DNA from: Gracilinema caldarium DSM 7334
Lineage (GTDB): Bacteria; Spirochaetota; Spirochaetia; Treponematales; Breznakiellaceae
Reading direction: 5' to 3'
DNA length: 64,000 nt
Assembly (NCBI RefSeq): GCF_000219725.1
Contig: NC_015732.1
Span: forward strand, 248,001-312,000
In this document: piece after piece, positions 38,676-47,797 of the stretch
How the letters are laid out: every line of letters begins with the position of its first letter
Numbering within the stretch: position 1 is the first letter of the stretch
Translations under genes and position numbers: made by a program
Notes under the pieces: model-generated
The model's database searches: none
What the model was told of the DNA's origin: nothing
The model's input: only the letters and a program-made list of their open reading frames with translations

Positions 38676-38740
38676 AGATTGTAGGAGACCGGTTCAATAC
38701 ATTTTAATATAGTGAGGTAGCCATGATTAATCTGCAGGCC

Positions 38741-39745
38741 CTACCCGCGGTAATCGAAGCTGTCGGGAAAGTCCGGATTGGCATCGGTACAGAGGTCCCC
38801 ATCTTCTGCAAGCAGGGCTCTAATGTAGGGGTAGGGCGCAAAGAAGGCCTGCCAGGTTTCGGGGCTTATAACCTTAAGCTTCGAAAGCCTGCGGTTCTGC
38901 ATCCGCTTGCGGATTTCATCGGCTGAAAGTTCCTGGGGTGAGGGGCTTTTATTGTCGGTGCTGGCCATCGCAAAGGACCAGAGTCCGCCGTACATGCGAA
39001 TAGAGGTGGTAGCTAGGTCGAGTCGGGGAAAGACAGAGCGGAGCGTCCGGTGTATCCGTGCAAAAGTCAGAGGACGGCAGTCTGGGGATTCACTGTGCAT
39101 GATGAAGCGGGAATTTTCATCCCGCAGGATCCGGCTCAGGGCCAGGAAAAACTCCCTGCTGTAAAGCCTGAGTGAAGGCCCCGTGGGGTCGGTCATATCC
39201 ATGATGATGACATCATAGGTTTCGGAAGTAGTTTCTACAAAACTTCGGCCATCCTGAATGTGCACCCTCGTGCGGGGGTCTTCAAAGGCGCCCTTACTGC
39301 AGAATTCGAGCATGGTTCTGGAAAAGGTAATCACCTCCTCGTCCAGCTCTACCAGGTCTGCCTGGGTCACCGTGGGATGCTTCAGTACCTCCCGAAGAAC
39401 GCCCCCGTCGCCGCCGCCTATAATCAGCACCTTCTCTGGCTTGGGGTGGCACAGGAGGGGAATGTGGGCCATGGGCTCATGGTACTGGAACTCGTTGGCC
39501 TCCATGACCTGAGTGGCCCCATCTAAAAGGAGGGTTCGGCCAAATTCTGCCGTATCCACAAGCTCAATGCTTTGGTAGGCGGTTTTCCCTCGATAGAGGG
39601 TGTCCTTAACTGTATAAAACCAGCCGGAAGCCGGGCTTACCCGTTCCCGGATTTCCCGTACCGCTTGGCCTTGAACAGACACAGGTTTATAAACAGCTTT
39701 GTTTGCGCCGCTCATCAATCTGAGACTGCTTAGAAATTTTCGCAT
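38741..39745 (-). CDS. speE: Spermidine (polyamine aminopropyl) synthase
   Basis: Transfers the aminopropyl group of decarboxylated S-adenosylmethionine to putrescine. 334 residues; the first ~45 extend beyond the usual enzyme. Core motifs are LLLDGATQVMEANEFQYHE, GGGDGGVLREVLKH and IMDMTDPTGP, the last with the catalytic acid. The start overlaps speD by 16 bp and has GGAG at proper spacing within speD. The two form the leftward operon speD-speE. Confidence 0.92.
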   Translation of the reverse strand: MRKFLSSLRLMSGANKAVYKPVSVQGQAVREIRERVSPASGWFYTVKDTLYRGKTAYQSIELVDTAEFGRTLLLDGATQVMEANEFQYHEPMAHIPLLCHPKPEKVLIIGGGDGGVLREVLKHPTVTQADLVELDEEVITFSRTMLEFCSKGAFEDPRTRVHIQDGRSFVETTSETYDVIIMDMTDPTGPSLRLYSREFFLALSRILRDENSRFIMHSESPDCRPLTFARIHRTLRSVFPRLDLATTSIRMYGGLWSFAMASTDNKSPSPQELSADEIRKRMQNRRLSKLKVISPETWQAFFAPYPYIRALLAEDGDLCTDANPDFPDSFDYRG

Positions 39746-40527
39746 TCGAAAATCTCCTGCATCTCCTTGCGGATTAGGTCCTTAATGCGTTTCCGCTCCT
39801 CCTGTCCCAGATCTTCAATCTCGGGGCCGAAGAGGTAATCGTTCAGTTCAATTTCCTTTTTGCGCATCTTCGTATGAAAAATATTGTCCGAAAGGATGTT
39901 GATGTCGTATACCAGGTAGTCAGACAGGACATCCTCATCGATAAAATCCTGTATGGATGAAATATCATGATCGATAAAGACCTTATTGCCCCGGGTATCC
40001 CGGGTAAAACCGCGGACCCGGTAATCGATGAGCACCACATCGGAGTCGAAGCAGTCGATGAGGTAATGAAGTGCCCTAAGGGGACTAATCATACCGCAGG
40101 TAGAAACATCGATATCGACCCGAAATGTGGCGAGCCCTGTAGTGCTGTCAAATTCGGGATAGGTATGGGCCGTGATGTGGCTTTTATCAAGGTGCCCCAC
40201 GATGGATGTTTCCGGCAGGTGATTGGTGGATACAGCGGGACTTAATACGGGGTGATCCTCGTTGATGAGGGCTACCACGCTGGCCCCCCGGGGATCGTAG
40301 TCCTGGGTGGTCACATTAACCAGCTTTGCATCGATGATCCGGGTTACCTCTTCTATAATTCCTTTCAGCCGTTCCGAGTCATATTCCTGGTCGATATATT
40401 CCAGATATTCAATCTGGGATTCCTGAGACCGGGCATAACACAAATCATAGATGTTAAAGCTTAAGTATTTGGTAAGATTGTTAAAGCCCTCAAGGCGAAC
40501 CTTCCGGCCCCGTACATGTTTCAGCAA
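39730..40527 (-). CDS. speD: S-adenosylmethionine decarboxylase proenzyme (E. coli type)
   Basis: 265 residues, matching the long SpeD class. The N-terminus GFNNLTKYLSFNIYDLCYA aligns with the E. coli enzyme. The self-cleavage site is VSTCG with Ser142 becoming the pyruvoyl group. VLIDYRVRGFTRDTRG follows. The start is TTG with CAGGAGG upstream. It supplies the aminopropyl donor for SpeE in spermidine synthesis. Confidence 0.93.
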   Translation of the reverse strand: MLKHVRGRKVRLEGFNNLTKYLSFNIYDLCYARSQESQIEYLEYIDQEYDSERLKGIIEEVTRIIDAKLVNVTTQDYDPRGASVVALINEDHPVLSPAVSTNHLPETSIVGHLDKSHITAHTYPEFDSTTGLATFRVDIDVSTCGMISPLRALHYLIDCFDSDVVLIDYRVRGFTRDTRGNKVFIDHDISSIQDFIDEDVLSDYLVYDINILSDNIFHTKMRKKEIELNDYLFGPEIEDLGQEERKRIKDLIRKEMQEIFECENF

Positions 40528-40835
40528 TGCTTGTATGCCTCCTGTAAATTAGTACACAAAAACCTGGCATCTCTAATAGGCAGACAACCCTTGTTAGAGA
40601 CCAGGCAAAACTTTGCAAGCCTATTTATTAGAATTTACCCCGCTTAGTCAAGGAATGCTCAGGGGCCTTCTACAAAAGGGCTCTTTTTAGGGGTACCCTT
40701 AACACATACAGCCAAATCCCGTTACGGCTTTGTATAAAGGCTAGGCGAGGTGGTGCTGCAAGTCAATACCCAAGATGGCTGTGCTATTCCTCCTGCCCAT
40801 GGCTTTGTAATGGCATACCGTATTCATATTTTAGT
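40528..40835. promoter_or_regulatory. speDE leader region with imperfect hairpin
   Basis: This 308-bp gap has no gene. CCTGGCATCTCTAA at 40563-40576 pairs imperfectly with TTAGAGACCAGG at 40594-40605, about 40-80 bp upstream of speD, so it would sit in the speD leader RNA. No U run follows, so it is not an obvious terminator. The rest shows nothing clear. Confidence 0.35.
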
Positions 40836-40869
40836 TTACAATAATATACATATATGTATATTATTGTAA
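40836..40869. promoter_or_regulatory. 34-bp perfect palindrome, AbiE operator candidate
   Basis: Each 17-base arm reads TTACAATAATATACATA and the second arm is its exact reverse complement with no spacer. It ends 3 bp before the abiEi ATG, so it overlaps the promoter or ribosome-binding region. AbiEi antitoxins are known to bind inverted repeats and repress their own operon. Confidence 0.75.
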
Positions 40870-40872
40870 TTG

Positions 40873-41511
40873 ATGAAGTTCGAAAAACTTTTGGAAGTGT
40901 TTTCCAGCCAACCATATTTTGATTATCCTTCTGTACGACTTCATTTTCAGAATGAAAAGGATCACACATCCAGGACTGCCCTCAGCCGCTTTGTAAAACG
41001 AGGAGTTTTGCACGAACTGAAACGCGGATTCTATGCATTCTCCGGGCCATACCGGACACGGCCGCTCAATCCCCTACAGCTGGCTCAAGCACTGTATGCG
41101 CCTTCCTATGTTTCAGAACTGTGGGCTCTCTCCTGGTATGGGATTATCCCTGAAAAAGTGACCCTCATAACCAGTATTACGACCAGGGTTACCCGGACTT
41201 TTAAAAATATACTTGGGGAATATCGGTACAGAACGATCGACCGGCGCTTCTTTCATTCCTGGCAGACCGAGGAAATTCTTTCGGAAAAAGTTCGAATTGC
41301 CACTCCCGAAAAGGCATTACTCGATCTCTGGTATCTTGAGAAGGGGGAATGGACCGTTGAGCGCATGGAGTCGATGCGCTTTGAACCGCGCCTTATCGAC
41401 GCAGAAAAACTGTATGCACTGGCTAAAAATTATCCACCCCGTTTGATTAGGGCTGTAAAATCGTGGGTAATCTATGCTGAACAGACAGCTAAAGGGGAGA
41501 TAATACTATGA
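40873..41511 (+). CDS. abiEi: AbiEi-family antitoxin and autorepressor
   Basis: 212 residues from ATG 40873; a TTG one codon earlier overlaps the palindrome. The N-terminal winged helix contains TSRTALSRFVKRGVLHELKR, then the AbiEi antitoxin region with LWALSWYGIIPEKVTLIT and TPEKALLDLWYL. In type IV systems AbiEi counters AbiEii without direct binding and represses transcription. It overlaps the toxin by 4 bp (ATGA). Confidence 0.88.
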   Translation: MKFEKLLEVFSSQPYFDYPSVRLHFQNEKDHTSRTALSRFVKRGVLHELKRGFYAFSGPYRTRPLNPLQLAQALYAPSYVSELWALSWYGIIPEKVTLITSITTRVTRTFKNILGEYRYRTIDRRFFHSWQTEEILSEKVRIATPEKALLDLWYLEKGEWTVERMESMRFEPRLIDAEKLYALAKNYPPRLIRAVKSWVIYAEQTAKGEIIL

Positions 41512-42296
41512 AAGAAGAAGCGATACGTTTCGCACAAAGAACTGCGGATCCCACGGGTAAGCTCAATATGTTGCGAGAATATGTTCAGGCCCAGGCCCTG
41601 CACAGTTTTCATGAATCGCGGGCCTTTGAGGCCCTATCCTTTGTAGGCGGCACCGCCCTTCGATTCCTGTTCGACTTGCCTCGCTATTCAGAAGACCTCG
41701 ATTTTTCGCTCGAAATCCCACAAAGCTATGCCCCTGAAGCCTGGATGGCAAAACTAAAAAGAGATCTCATGTTTCAAAATTTCGATGTTGAAATAAGTTG
41801 GAATTCAACAAAGCCTATACATACAGGATGGATCAGGATTGCAGGCATTATGAAAGATGCTGGATTGTCAGCCAGGCCTGAACAGAAGCTTTCAATCAAG
41901 ATCGAAATTGATACTAATCCTCCCCCAGGGGCCGTCACCATGATACGATTGGTCAACCGGCATGCACTCTTTGCCGTCCGACATCATGATCTTCCTTCGC
42001 TTATGGCAGGCAAACTAAACGCACTCATCACGAGGCCCTTTACGAAAGGCCGGGATTGGTACGATGCCGTTTGGTACTTAAGCAAAATTCCACCCATTGA
42101 TCCCAATACAGTGTTGCTCAGCTCTGCTCTGAAGCAATTTGGTATCATTTATAAAGATGACTGGCGCTCACTTTTACGAGAAAAACTACGAAACACTGAT
42201 TTTGGTGCTGTGAGAACGGATGTGCGGCCTTTCCTTGAAAGACCGGAAGATGCAAATTATCTGACACAAGAATATCTTGAACATCTGCTTGGATAG
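41508..42296 (+). CDS. abiEii: AbiEii-family nucleotidyltransferase toxin
   Basis: 262 residues with the nucleotidyltransferase signature: GGTALR at 47-52 and SEDLDF at 61-66, whose aspartates bind the metal. Family members transfer nucleotides to targets including tRNA acceptor ends and halt growth, often giving phage abortive infection. The catalytic motifs look intact. It is translationally coupled to the antitoxin. Confidence 0.9.
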   Translation: MKEEAIRFAQRTADPTGKLNMLREYVQAQALHSFHESRAFEALSFVGGTALRFLFDLPRYSEDLDFSLEIPQSYAPEAWMAKLKRDLMFQNFDVEISWNSTKPIHTGWIRIAGIMKDAGLSARPEQKLSIKIEIDTNPPPGAVTMIRLVNRHALFAVRHHDLPSLMAGKLNALITRPFTKGRDWYDAVWYLSKIPPIDPNTVLLSSALKQFGIIYKDDWRSLLREKLRNTDFGAVRTDVRPFLERPEDANYLTQEYLEHLLG

Positions 42297-42353
42297 AAAA
42301 CTCGAGTCTCCCTTATTCCATCGGTTCACATTTTATTCTATAGTAAACAAATT

Positions 42354-43601
42354 ATGATGAAAAACAGATCAGTTAAGATTGATGAACTACTGGGCACATT
42401 GCTGGCTCCCTATCAGGGTTTAGGACCCTCTCTGTGGTCCATGTTTTTTGCCACCATGATTAATCGTTTCGGGGATTTTGTTAGTTCTTTTTTAGCTCTC
42501 TATCTTTCCCGGGTCCTGGGTTTTGATGCAGCCCGTACGGGCCTTACCATATCGCTGGTGTTTACTGCCTCCATGGCGGGGTCCCTCCTTTCCGGCTGGG
42601 TCGCCGACCGGATTGGCAGAAAAAAAGCCCTCCTACTGTTCCAGAGCACCGTGGCATTCATCAATCTGATAGTAAGTTTTTATGTACAAACCTCATGGGC
42701 CCCATGGCTGATTGTTTTTGCCAGCCTGTTCCGGGGCGGGGGACGGCCCCTTATCGGTGCGGTGCTGACGGATTTGGCTCCGGCGAATAAACGGAAAGAG
42801 GTATTTGGCCTCCAGTATTGGTCCATCAATGTGGGGGTGGCCTTGGGGCCCCTGGTGGCGGCGGTCCTCTTTGAACGGTCCATACCCTGGCTGTTCCGGG
42901 GTGATGCGCTGACTACCCTGATCTCGGTGGTGCTTATTGCCCGGGGTGTTGAGATGCCTTTAGAGGCCCATGTCGCTTCTTCCCTGGAACATCATGATGA
43001 TCGGGGTGCCCTACGGGCCTTTGTGTCCCGGCCCATACTGTTGGCCTTTGCGGGGCTGGCGTTGCTGTCGAGCCTTACCTATTCACAGACTGGCTTTGGC
43101 CTTCCCATGACGGTCTCCCAGGTTATGGGGCAGGCCGGTCCCCGTTCCATGGGGTACCTTATGTCGTTGAATGCGGTGGTGGTGATTCTCTTTTCCATAC
43201 CCATCGCTCGCCTGCTCCGTTCCTGGACACCCTTGCTCTGCATGTCCTTTTCGGGGCTCTTTTATGTTATCGGCTTTGGCATGCTGGCTTTGCCGCTGGC
43301 TTTTTCGGGTTTTGCCCTTTCCACGGTGATTTGGACCACCGGTGAAATAGTGTCATCGATCAACATGGGGGTCTTCCTTGCCAGACATTCACCGGCGAAT
43401 TGGCGGGCTTCTTTCCAGTCCTTTATGGGGGTCTGCTATTCTGCGGGCTGGGTCTTCGGGCCCCTGATTGGGGGCTGGCTTTTAAAGGGCGGTAACTATG
43501 CTTTGCTTTGGCTTGCGACTGCCGCAGTATGCCTTTTATGGGCCCTGCTTGCCTTCGCAGTGGACCGGTGGGATCGGAGGATATTAGCCTATGAAGCGTA
43601 A
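42354..43601 (+). CDS. MFS transporter
   Basis: 415 residues with about twelve membrane helices. The MFS loop motif appears as GWVADRIGRKKALL between helices 2 and 3. The N-terminal ~20 residues are cytoplasmic. It most resembles multidrug or sugar efflux-type MFS proteins; the substrate is unknown. It overlaps the HD-domain gene by 11 bp. Confidence 0.88.
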   Translation: MMKNRSVKIDELLGTLLAPYQGLGPSLWSMFFATMINRFGDFVSSFLALYLSRVLGFDAARTGLTISLVFTASMAGSLLSGWVADRIGRKKALLLFQSTVAFINLIVSFYVQTSWAPWLIVFASLFRGGGRPLIGAVLTDLAPANKRKEVFGLQYWSINVGVALGPLVAAVLFERSIPWLFRGDALTTLISVVLIARGVEMPLEAHVASSLEHHDDRGALRAFVSRPILLAFAGLALLSSLTYSQTGFGLPMTVSQVMGQAGPRSMGYLMSLNAVVVILFSIPIARLLRSWTPLLCMSFSGLFYVIGFGMLALPLAFSGFALSTVIWTTGEIVSSINMGVFLARHSPANWRASFQSFMGVCYSAGWVFGPLIGGWLLKGGNYALLWLATAAVCLLWALLAFAVDRWDRRILAYEA

Positions 43602-44352
43602 ATTCCATGATGGGGAGGGAAGGCTTTTCAGAAACCGCCTGAAGGACCAGGCTTCTTCCGGAGGCCAAGCCTTTCACCCGAAGCAAGCGGTGCCTGTGGC
43701 CGAAACTGGTGCCGAATTACAACCTGCCGAAGCCCAAACTGCATCCCCGCCTGCCAAAGCCCATGCGACCGCTACCCAGGCTACTGAAGCAATGCTGCGT
43801 TCCTTTATCCGGATGATGGACCTGAAGGGCCTGTATCGGCAGGGCTGGCTCAAACGGGGGGTGCCTGAAAACCGGGCCGAGTCGGTGGCGGACCATAGCT
43901 TTGGTACGGCCCTTCTGGCTCTGCTTCTGGCGGAACAGCTTAAGGCAAGCCCGGAATTTCTGGGCCTCAATTCCCATCGATGCATTGAAATGGCCCTGGT
44001 GCATGAGTTGGGAGAGGTCTATGTAGGGGATATTACCCCTGTGGATGGGGTGTCCAGGGAAGAAAAATATGTACGGGAGCGGGAAGCTTTTATAAAAGTC
44101 GTGGAGGGCCTCCCCAATCGGGATCGGCTCATCGAACTCTGGGAGGATTTTGAAGCTGGTAGGAGCTCAGAAGCCCGTTTTGTCCGCCAGCTCGATCGGC
44201 TCGAAATGGGGTTGCAGGCGGCTCTCCTTAAAGCAGAGGGCTACCAGCGGATGGATGAATTCCTGGAGAGCGCTCACCGGACGGTTTCGGAGCCTACCCT
44301 GAAGGCCCTGCTTAATCTTGCGGAAACTAAGACAGGAGGAACAACAATATGA
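43591..44352 (+). CDS. HD-domain phosphohydrolase (YfbR-like nucleotidase)
   Basis: 253 residues. The first ~65 are a low-complexity Ala/Pro/Gln extension. The HD domain follows: ENRAESVADHSFGTALLAL, then MALVHELGEVYVGDITPVDG. HD proteins of this group hydrolyse deoxynucleoside monophosphates. GGAGG supports the long start; ATG 43792 would give only the domain. It is flanked by MFS and HAD genes with overlaps of 11 and 4 bp. Confidence 0.83.
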   Translation: MKRKFHDGEGRLFRNRLKDQASSGGQAFHPKQAVPVAETGAELQPAEAQTASPPAKAHATATQATEAMLRSFIRMMDLKGLYRQGWLKRGVPENRAESVADHSFGTALLALLLAEQLKASPEFLGLNSHRCIEMALVHELGEVYVGDITPVDGVSREEKYVREREAFIKVVEGLPNRDRLIELWEDFEAGRSSEARFVRQLDRLEMGLQAALLKAEGYQRMDEFLESAHRTVSEPTLKALLNLAETKTGGTTI

Positions 44353-45038
44353 ATCGTGAAACGATAAAGAGAGAAAAGCCGCTTTTCATTTTTGATATGG
44401 GAGGGGTAGTCGTAAAGAGCTTTCATTGCGTACATGCCATGGCGGCATCCCTTTCCTTAACGACTGAACAATTTTTTGCAATTTCAGCTTCCGTTCCAGA
44501 GCGGGACAATACGGATAATCCCTATAATATAGGCTTAATCCGCCATCTTCAGGAAGGACGTATCACCGAAACTGGCTTTTGGAATAGCTTTCAGGAAGCT
44601 ACCAAAACCGCATTTCCGTACATCAACCTGAAAATTCCTGAGGCTTACCTGCGGGGCGAGGCTTCCCTTTGGGGGGCCTATTTTTATCCTCAGCGAGACC
44701 GGGCTGTCTGGTCAATTCTGGAACAGCTTAAAAAGCAGGGCTATCGTGTTGTGTGCGGTACCAACACCTTAGAAGCCCATTACCGGTACCATAAAAAGCA
44801 GGGGGACTACGATATTTTTGATCGGGTCTACGCTTCCCACGAAATGGGACTCATTAAACCGGAAGGGTCCTTTTGGCAGTACATTCTGGAATCGGAGGGT
44901 TTTCCTGCGGCCCAGGCCTTTTTTGTGGATGATTTAGAGGAAAATGCCCAGGCCGCAGAGCGGCTCGGGCTGAGGGTACACCGTTTTATCGATGCCGCTG
45001 GTTTGGAACAGGCCCTGTCTGTCCAGGGGTATCTGTAG
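44349..45038 (+). CDS. HAD-superfamily hydrolase
   Basis: 229 residues with a HAD motif I variant, FIFDMGGVV, in which the second acid is replaced by Gly, as in several YihX-like phosphatases. Motif II is VCGTN, and motif IV is AFFVDDLEENAQAA. The substrate is unknown. It overlaps the HD gene by ATGA, so it probably acts in the same nucleotide or sugar-phosphate turnover. Confidence 0.85.
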   Translation: MNRETIKREKPLFIFDMGGVVVKSFHCVHAMAASLSLTTEQFFAISASVPERDNTDNPYNIGLIRHLQEGRITETGFWNSFQEATKTAFPYINLKIPEAYLRGEASLWGAYFYPQRDRAVWSILEQLKKQGYRVVCGTNTLEAHYRYHKKQGDYDIFDRVYASHEMGLIKPEGSFWQYILESEGFPAAQAFFVDDLEENAQAAERLGLRVHRFIDAAGLEQALSVQGYL

Positions 45039-45110
45039 ACTTTTTGTTATTGCACCCTTCCACCCGCACCGCTCTAGCTCAGGGCTGGCTATTCGGTATG
45101 TACGACAGAC

Positions 45111-45905
45111 TTACTTCTTTGCAGTGCTTTCCACGGGCTGACTGCTTCGCTGGGCAAGCTTATCCAGCCGTTTCAGATCCGGTGCAAGAAAACGGTCCGC
45201 AATTTCTTTTCGTGACAGGATAAAGAGTTCTTCGAACCAGAGGGCATCCAGCAGGGCTGAGCGGTTGGCCAGGAACGCCTCGGTGGGGATGATGACCTTC
45301 CGGGTTTCCACATATTGTACGGTTTTAGTGGCGAGCGGATACAGGGGCATCTTTTCCTGGGTAAGGTTCGAAATGTTTCCGCCCACCGTAATTGCAAAAC
45401 GGTCTGCGGCAGATTCGATGATTGCCTCTATGGTTTCCCATATAAAGTCACTGTCCGGGGTAACCTCCGGGTCAAAGTAGGAGGCGCTCAAGTCGGTCCG
45501 GCCGATCGTAATGGCATCGATGGCGGGATAGGCGGTGGCTAGAATTTCGCCGAGAAGCATTACGGCCTGTTTTGTTTCTATATTGATGGCTAGATGGTGG
45601 CCCTTGGCGGGGAACACCGACCCATAGGCGTCGAGGAATTTTTTTATGCCGAAGGGGCTTTCTACCATGGGGGCGATGATGCCATCTACCCCAAGCTCAA
45701 GACAATCCTTCAGGTCCCGGACCGCTTCGACCCCGCCGATCTTTACGAACAGTTTCACCCCCGCCTGCAGGGTAAGCCGCCGCAGGCGGACCATATCCTG
45801 GTAGCTCGTACCCTCTGCCTCAAACTCAGCCTTAATACCCTTTATATGGTATTCCTCTTTCATTAAAAATAGTTGATCCAGCAATTTTTGTTCAATTTCC
45901 AACAT
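45111..45905 (-). CDS. HpcH/HpaI aldolase / citrate lyase-family protein
   Basis: 264 residues with the TIM-barrel pattern of this family: ALINIETKQA-like strand (AINIETKQAVMLLG), then ITIGRTDLSASY, which provides metal-binding acids. GVDGIIAPMVESPFGIKKF precedes them. It is likely a class II pyruvate aldolase or a citrate-lyase beta-like enzyme; the substrate cannot be stated. GGAGG precedes the ATG. Confidence 0.8.
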   Translation of the reverse strand: MLEIEQKLLDQLFLMKEEYHIKGIKAEFEAEGTSYQDMVRLRRLTLQAGVKLFVKIGGVEAVRDLKDCLELGVDGIIAPMVESPFGIKKFLDAYGSVFPAKGHHLAINIETKQAVMLLGEILATAYPAIDAITIGRTDLSASYFDPEVTPDSDFIWETIEAIIESAADRFAITVGGNISNLTQEKMPLYPLATKTVQYVETRKVIIPTEAFLANRSALLDALWFEELFILSRKEIADRFLAPDLKRLDKLAQRSSQPVESTAKK

Positions 45906-46021
45906 AGGGTAAAGCCTCCACCTCTTTTTATATTATCGAAAAAAGGAAGCAAAAGTTAATGCTTAATCTTAGTGAGCCGTGAGTCTCACGTTTTTTATAT
46001 TACTAGTATATGAGAATTACT

Positions 46022-46447
46022 TTAGAGTAACTCTTTGTATATGCTCAAAAAATCGATGGGTGAATAAACTGCAATCTGTGAATATTTATAATCCTCAATA
46101 TTTCTTGTTACTATACAGTCACATTGATTTCTTAATGCTGCAAAGTGTTGGACACTATCTTCAAAATCAGAAATTTCATAACCTAATGCATTCAAAATAT
46201 CCGAATGCTCAACTGAAATTACTGTAAGAAATTTTAATAGTTCAGAAATAAACTTGCGTGCTTTTTCATCTCCTCCAACTTTTCTAAGGATGTAGTAAAT
46301 GTTTGTTATTTCATTTGATGTTATAAAACCTAAAGCTATATTGTTTTCAAGTAATAATAAAACCAATTTACTCAATTCAAGAAATGGCTGACGTGCCAGA
46401 GCAACATCAAGTATTATATCCGTATCAATGAGAACACGTTTAATCAT
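46022..46447 (-). CDS. PIN-domain toxin (VapC-like)
   Basis: 141 residues starting MIKRVLIDTDIILDVALARQ, with the first catalytic acids. A later acid lies in CDCIVTRNIEDYK. PIN toxins are metal-dependent RNases. It overlaps its antitoxin by 4 bp and is AT-rich compared with neighbours, suggesting horizontal acquisition. Confidence 0.87.
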   Translation of the reverse strand: MIKRVLIDTDIILDVALARQPFLELSKLVLLLLENNIALGFITSNEITNIYYILRKVGGDEKARKFISELLKFLTVISVEHSDILNALGYEISDFEDSVQHFAALRNQCDCIVTRNIEDYKYSQIAVYSPIDFLSIYKELL

Positions 46448-46698
46448 AAATACTTTTCCGACAACGCTTCTTCTAGTTGTATTTTGTAGTCTTTGCCATC
46501 ATCTTTAAACATTCCTACAAGATTATCAGTAATAGGTGCTTTCATTGTATCAGGAATCACAAACCTTTCATTCCCTACTGATATATTGCGAAGGTATTCC
46601 TCAACAATGCGAGATACACTTTTATTCTTTTTTTGAGCAAAATCTTTAGCTTTCTCAATAATAGACTGATCAATTGTCAAAGTAAGTTTTGAGAGCAT
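46444..46698 (-). CDS. Antitoxin of the PIN pair (DUF6364-like, ribbon-helix-helix)
   Basis: 84 residues. The N-terminus MLSKLTLTIDQSIIEKAKDF and the KSVSRIVEEYLRNI segment match the DUF6364/ribbon-helix-helix antitoxin pattern. The C-terminal half would wrap the toxin. It precedes the toxin, as usual for autoregulated pairs. An inverted repeat lies 11 bp upstream of the start. Confidence 0.83.
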   Translation of the reverse strand: MLSKLTLTIDQSIIEKAKDFAQKKNKSVSRIVEEYLRNISVGNERFVIPDTMKAPITDNLVGMFKDDGKDYKIQLEEALSEKYL

Positions 46699-46708
46699 AC
46701 ATCACCTC

Positions 46709-46738
46709 ACACGTATAATATAAATAATAAATACGTGT
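46709..46738. promoter_or_regulatory. Inverted repeat upstream of the PIN toxin-antitoxin pair
   Basis: ACACGTAT (46709-46716) and ATACGTGT (46731-46738) are exact complements separated by 14 AT-rich bases. The position over the likely promoter suits binding of a ribbon-helix-helix antitoxin dimer pair. The rest of 46739-46936 shows nothing clear. Confidence 0.5.
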
Positions 46739-46936
46739 CTGTAAAGGTGTTTTTAAATATTTTTAGTAGCGCCTATTAGTCGATTTTTCAGGATACTATA
46801 TAGGGCTTTCTGAAAAAGTCTAAAACCACTATTTTTGAAACATTTAATGTGAAAATGGATTGTATTTAGCACACTAAAACGTTCAAATATGACTTATGAG
46901 GCTTAAAACTTAGACCCTGTTTATGTGTTTAGCCTT

Positions 46937-47797
46937 CTATCTCTTCTTCGGCTTAAAAGAGTACAGGTATTGCATCGCAATGCCAAGCCCTTCCAGGGGA
47001 TTGGCCATGTTCTTGCTCAGCTCAATAGAAAAAGTGTTGTTCTGTTCAGTGTACCAGAGGCTACAGGAGAGACGAGCATCGTATTGTATATAGTCTGATC
47101 GCCACTGGTTTTCTGAGCGCGGGGGCAGTGAAAGGGACTGGGACAGATTGCACTGCAGGGCAACCCAGCGGTTCATCAATAGGGTAGCCCCTAAAGAGAG
47201 CCCTGCGGAAGCCGGTTCCCAGTAGGGCTTATCGTCCAGAGTTCCCGGGATGGTAGACCCAAGGTTTACCCCGACTGTAAGGCTCACCGGGTCTGTGTAA
47301 CGGGTGTAGTGCCAGGAAAGGTCAAAGCGGTGCAAGGTTCCGCCAGTCGGGATACTGTCGTGGGCCTCTGCAAGGGCTTTGGAAAGACCTGTGGGGATGG
47401 TCCAGTTGAGACTTACGCGATGTTGGCCCTGGTTTGTCTGGGATATCCACGCTCCATTAAGGTTGATGTCCCCCTGGGCTATGGCGCAGGGGACCGTGTC
47501 CTGTATGGTCAGGGGAAGCTGGACATAAACAGGTAGCGAAAAAGCCGTATACCACCGGTTATTAAGCAGGATATCCGCCTGCGGCTGCAAGTAGAATATG
47601 GTCTGATTGTCACCGTATACGATAGGAAGTATCGAAGCCTCTACCCCAAGGTTGCTTTGCCAGGGGTAGTCTGCTCTTACTGCAAGCCGGTTGTGGTCCG
47701 ATTCCTGGGCCCCCAGGGTAAGGCTCACCAGCAAAAGAATAGTGGCTATGGTACTGCTCAGTGCTAGCAACCTTGGATGTGTGAAATAATACATCAT
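46937..47797 (-). CDS. Predicted outer-membrane beta-barrel protein
   Basis: 286 residues. A signal peptide (LLALSSTIATILLLVSLTLG) is followed by alternating hydrophobic/polar strands throughout, such as HRVSLNWTIPTG and FDLSWHYTRYTDPVSLTVG, the pattern of a barrel of 12 or more strands. No residue motif identifies a family. Its start overlaps the C39-like gene by ATGA, behind CAGGAG. Pairing of a C39 protease and a barrel recalls FapD/FapF of the Pseudomonas Fap amyloid exporter; that is an analogy, not a demonstrated homology. Confidence 0.7.
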   Translation of the reverse strand: MMYYFTHPRLLALSSTIATILLLVSLTLGAQESDHNRLAVRADYPWQSNLGVEASILPIVYGDNQTIFYLQPQADILLNNRWYTAFSLPVYVQLPLTIQDTVPCAIAQGDINLNGAWISQTNQGQHRVSLNWTIPTGLSKALAEAHDSIPTGGTLHRFDLSWHYTRYTDPVSLTVGVNLGSTIPGTLDDKPYWEPASAGLSLGATLLMNRWVALQCNLSQSLSLPPRSENQWRSDYIQYDARLSCSLWYTEQNNTFSIELSKNMANPLEGLGIAMQYLYSFKPKKR

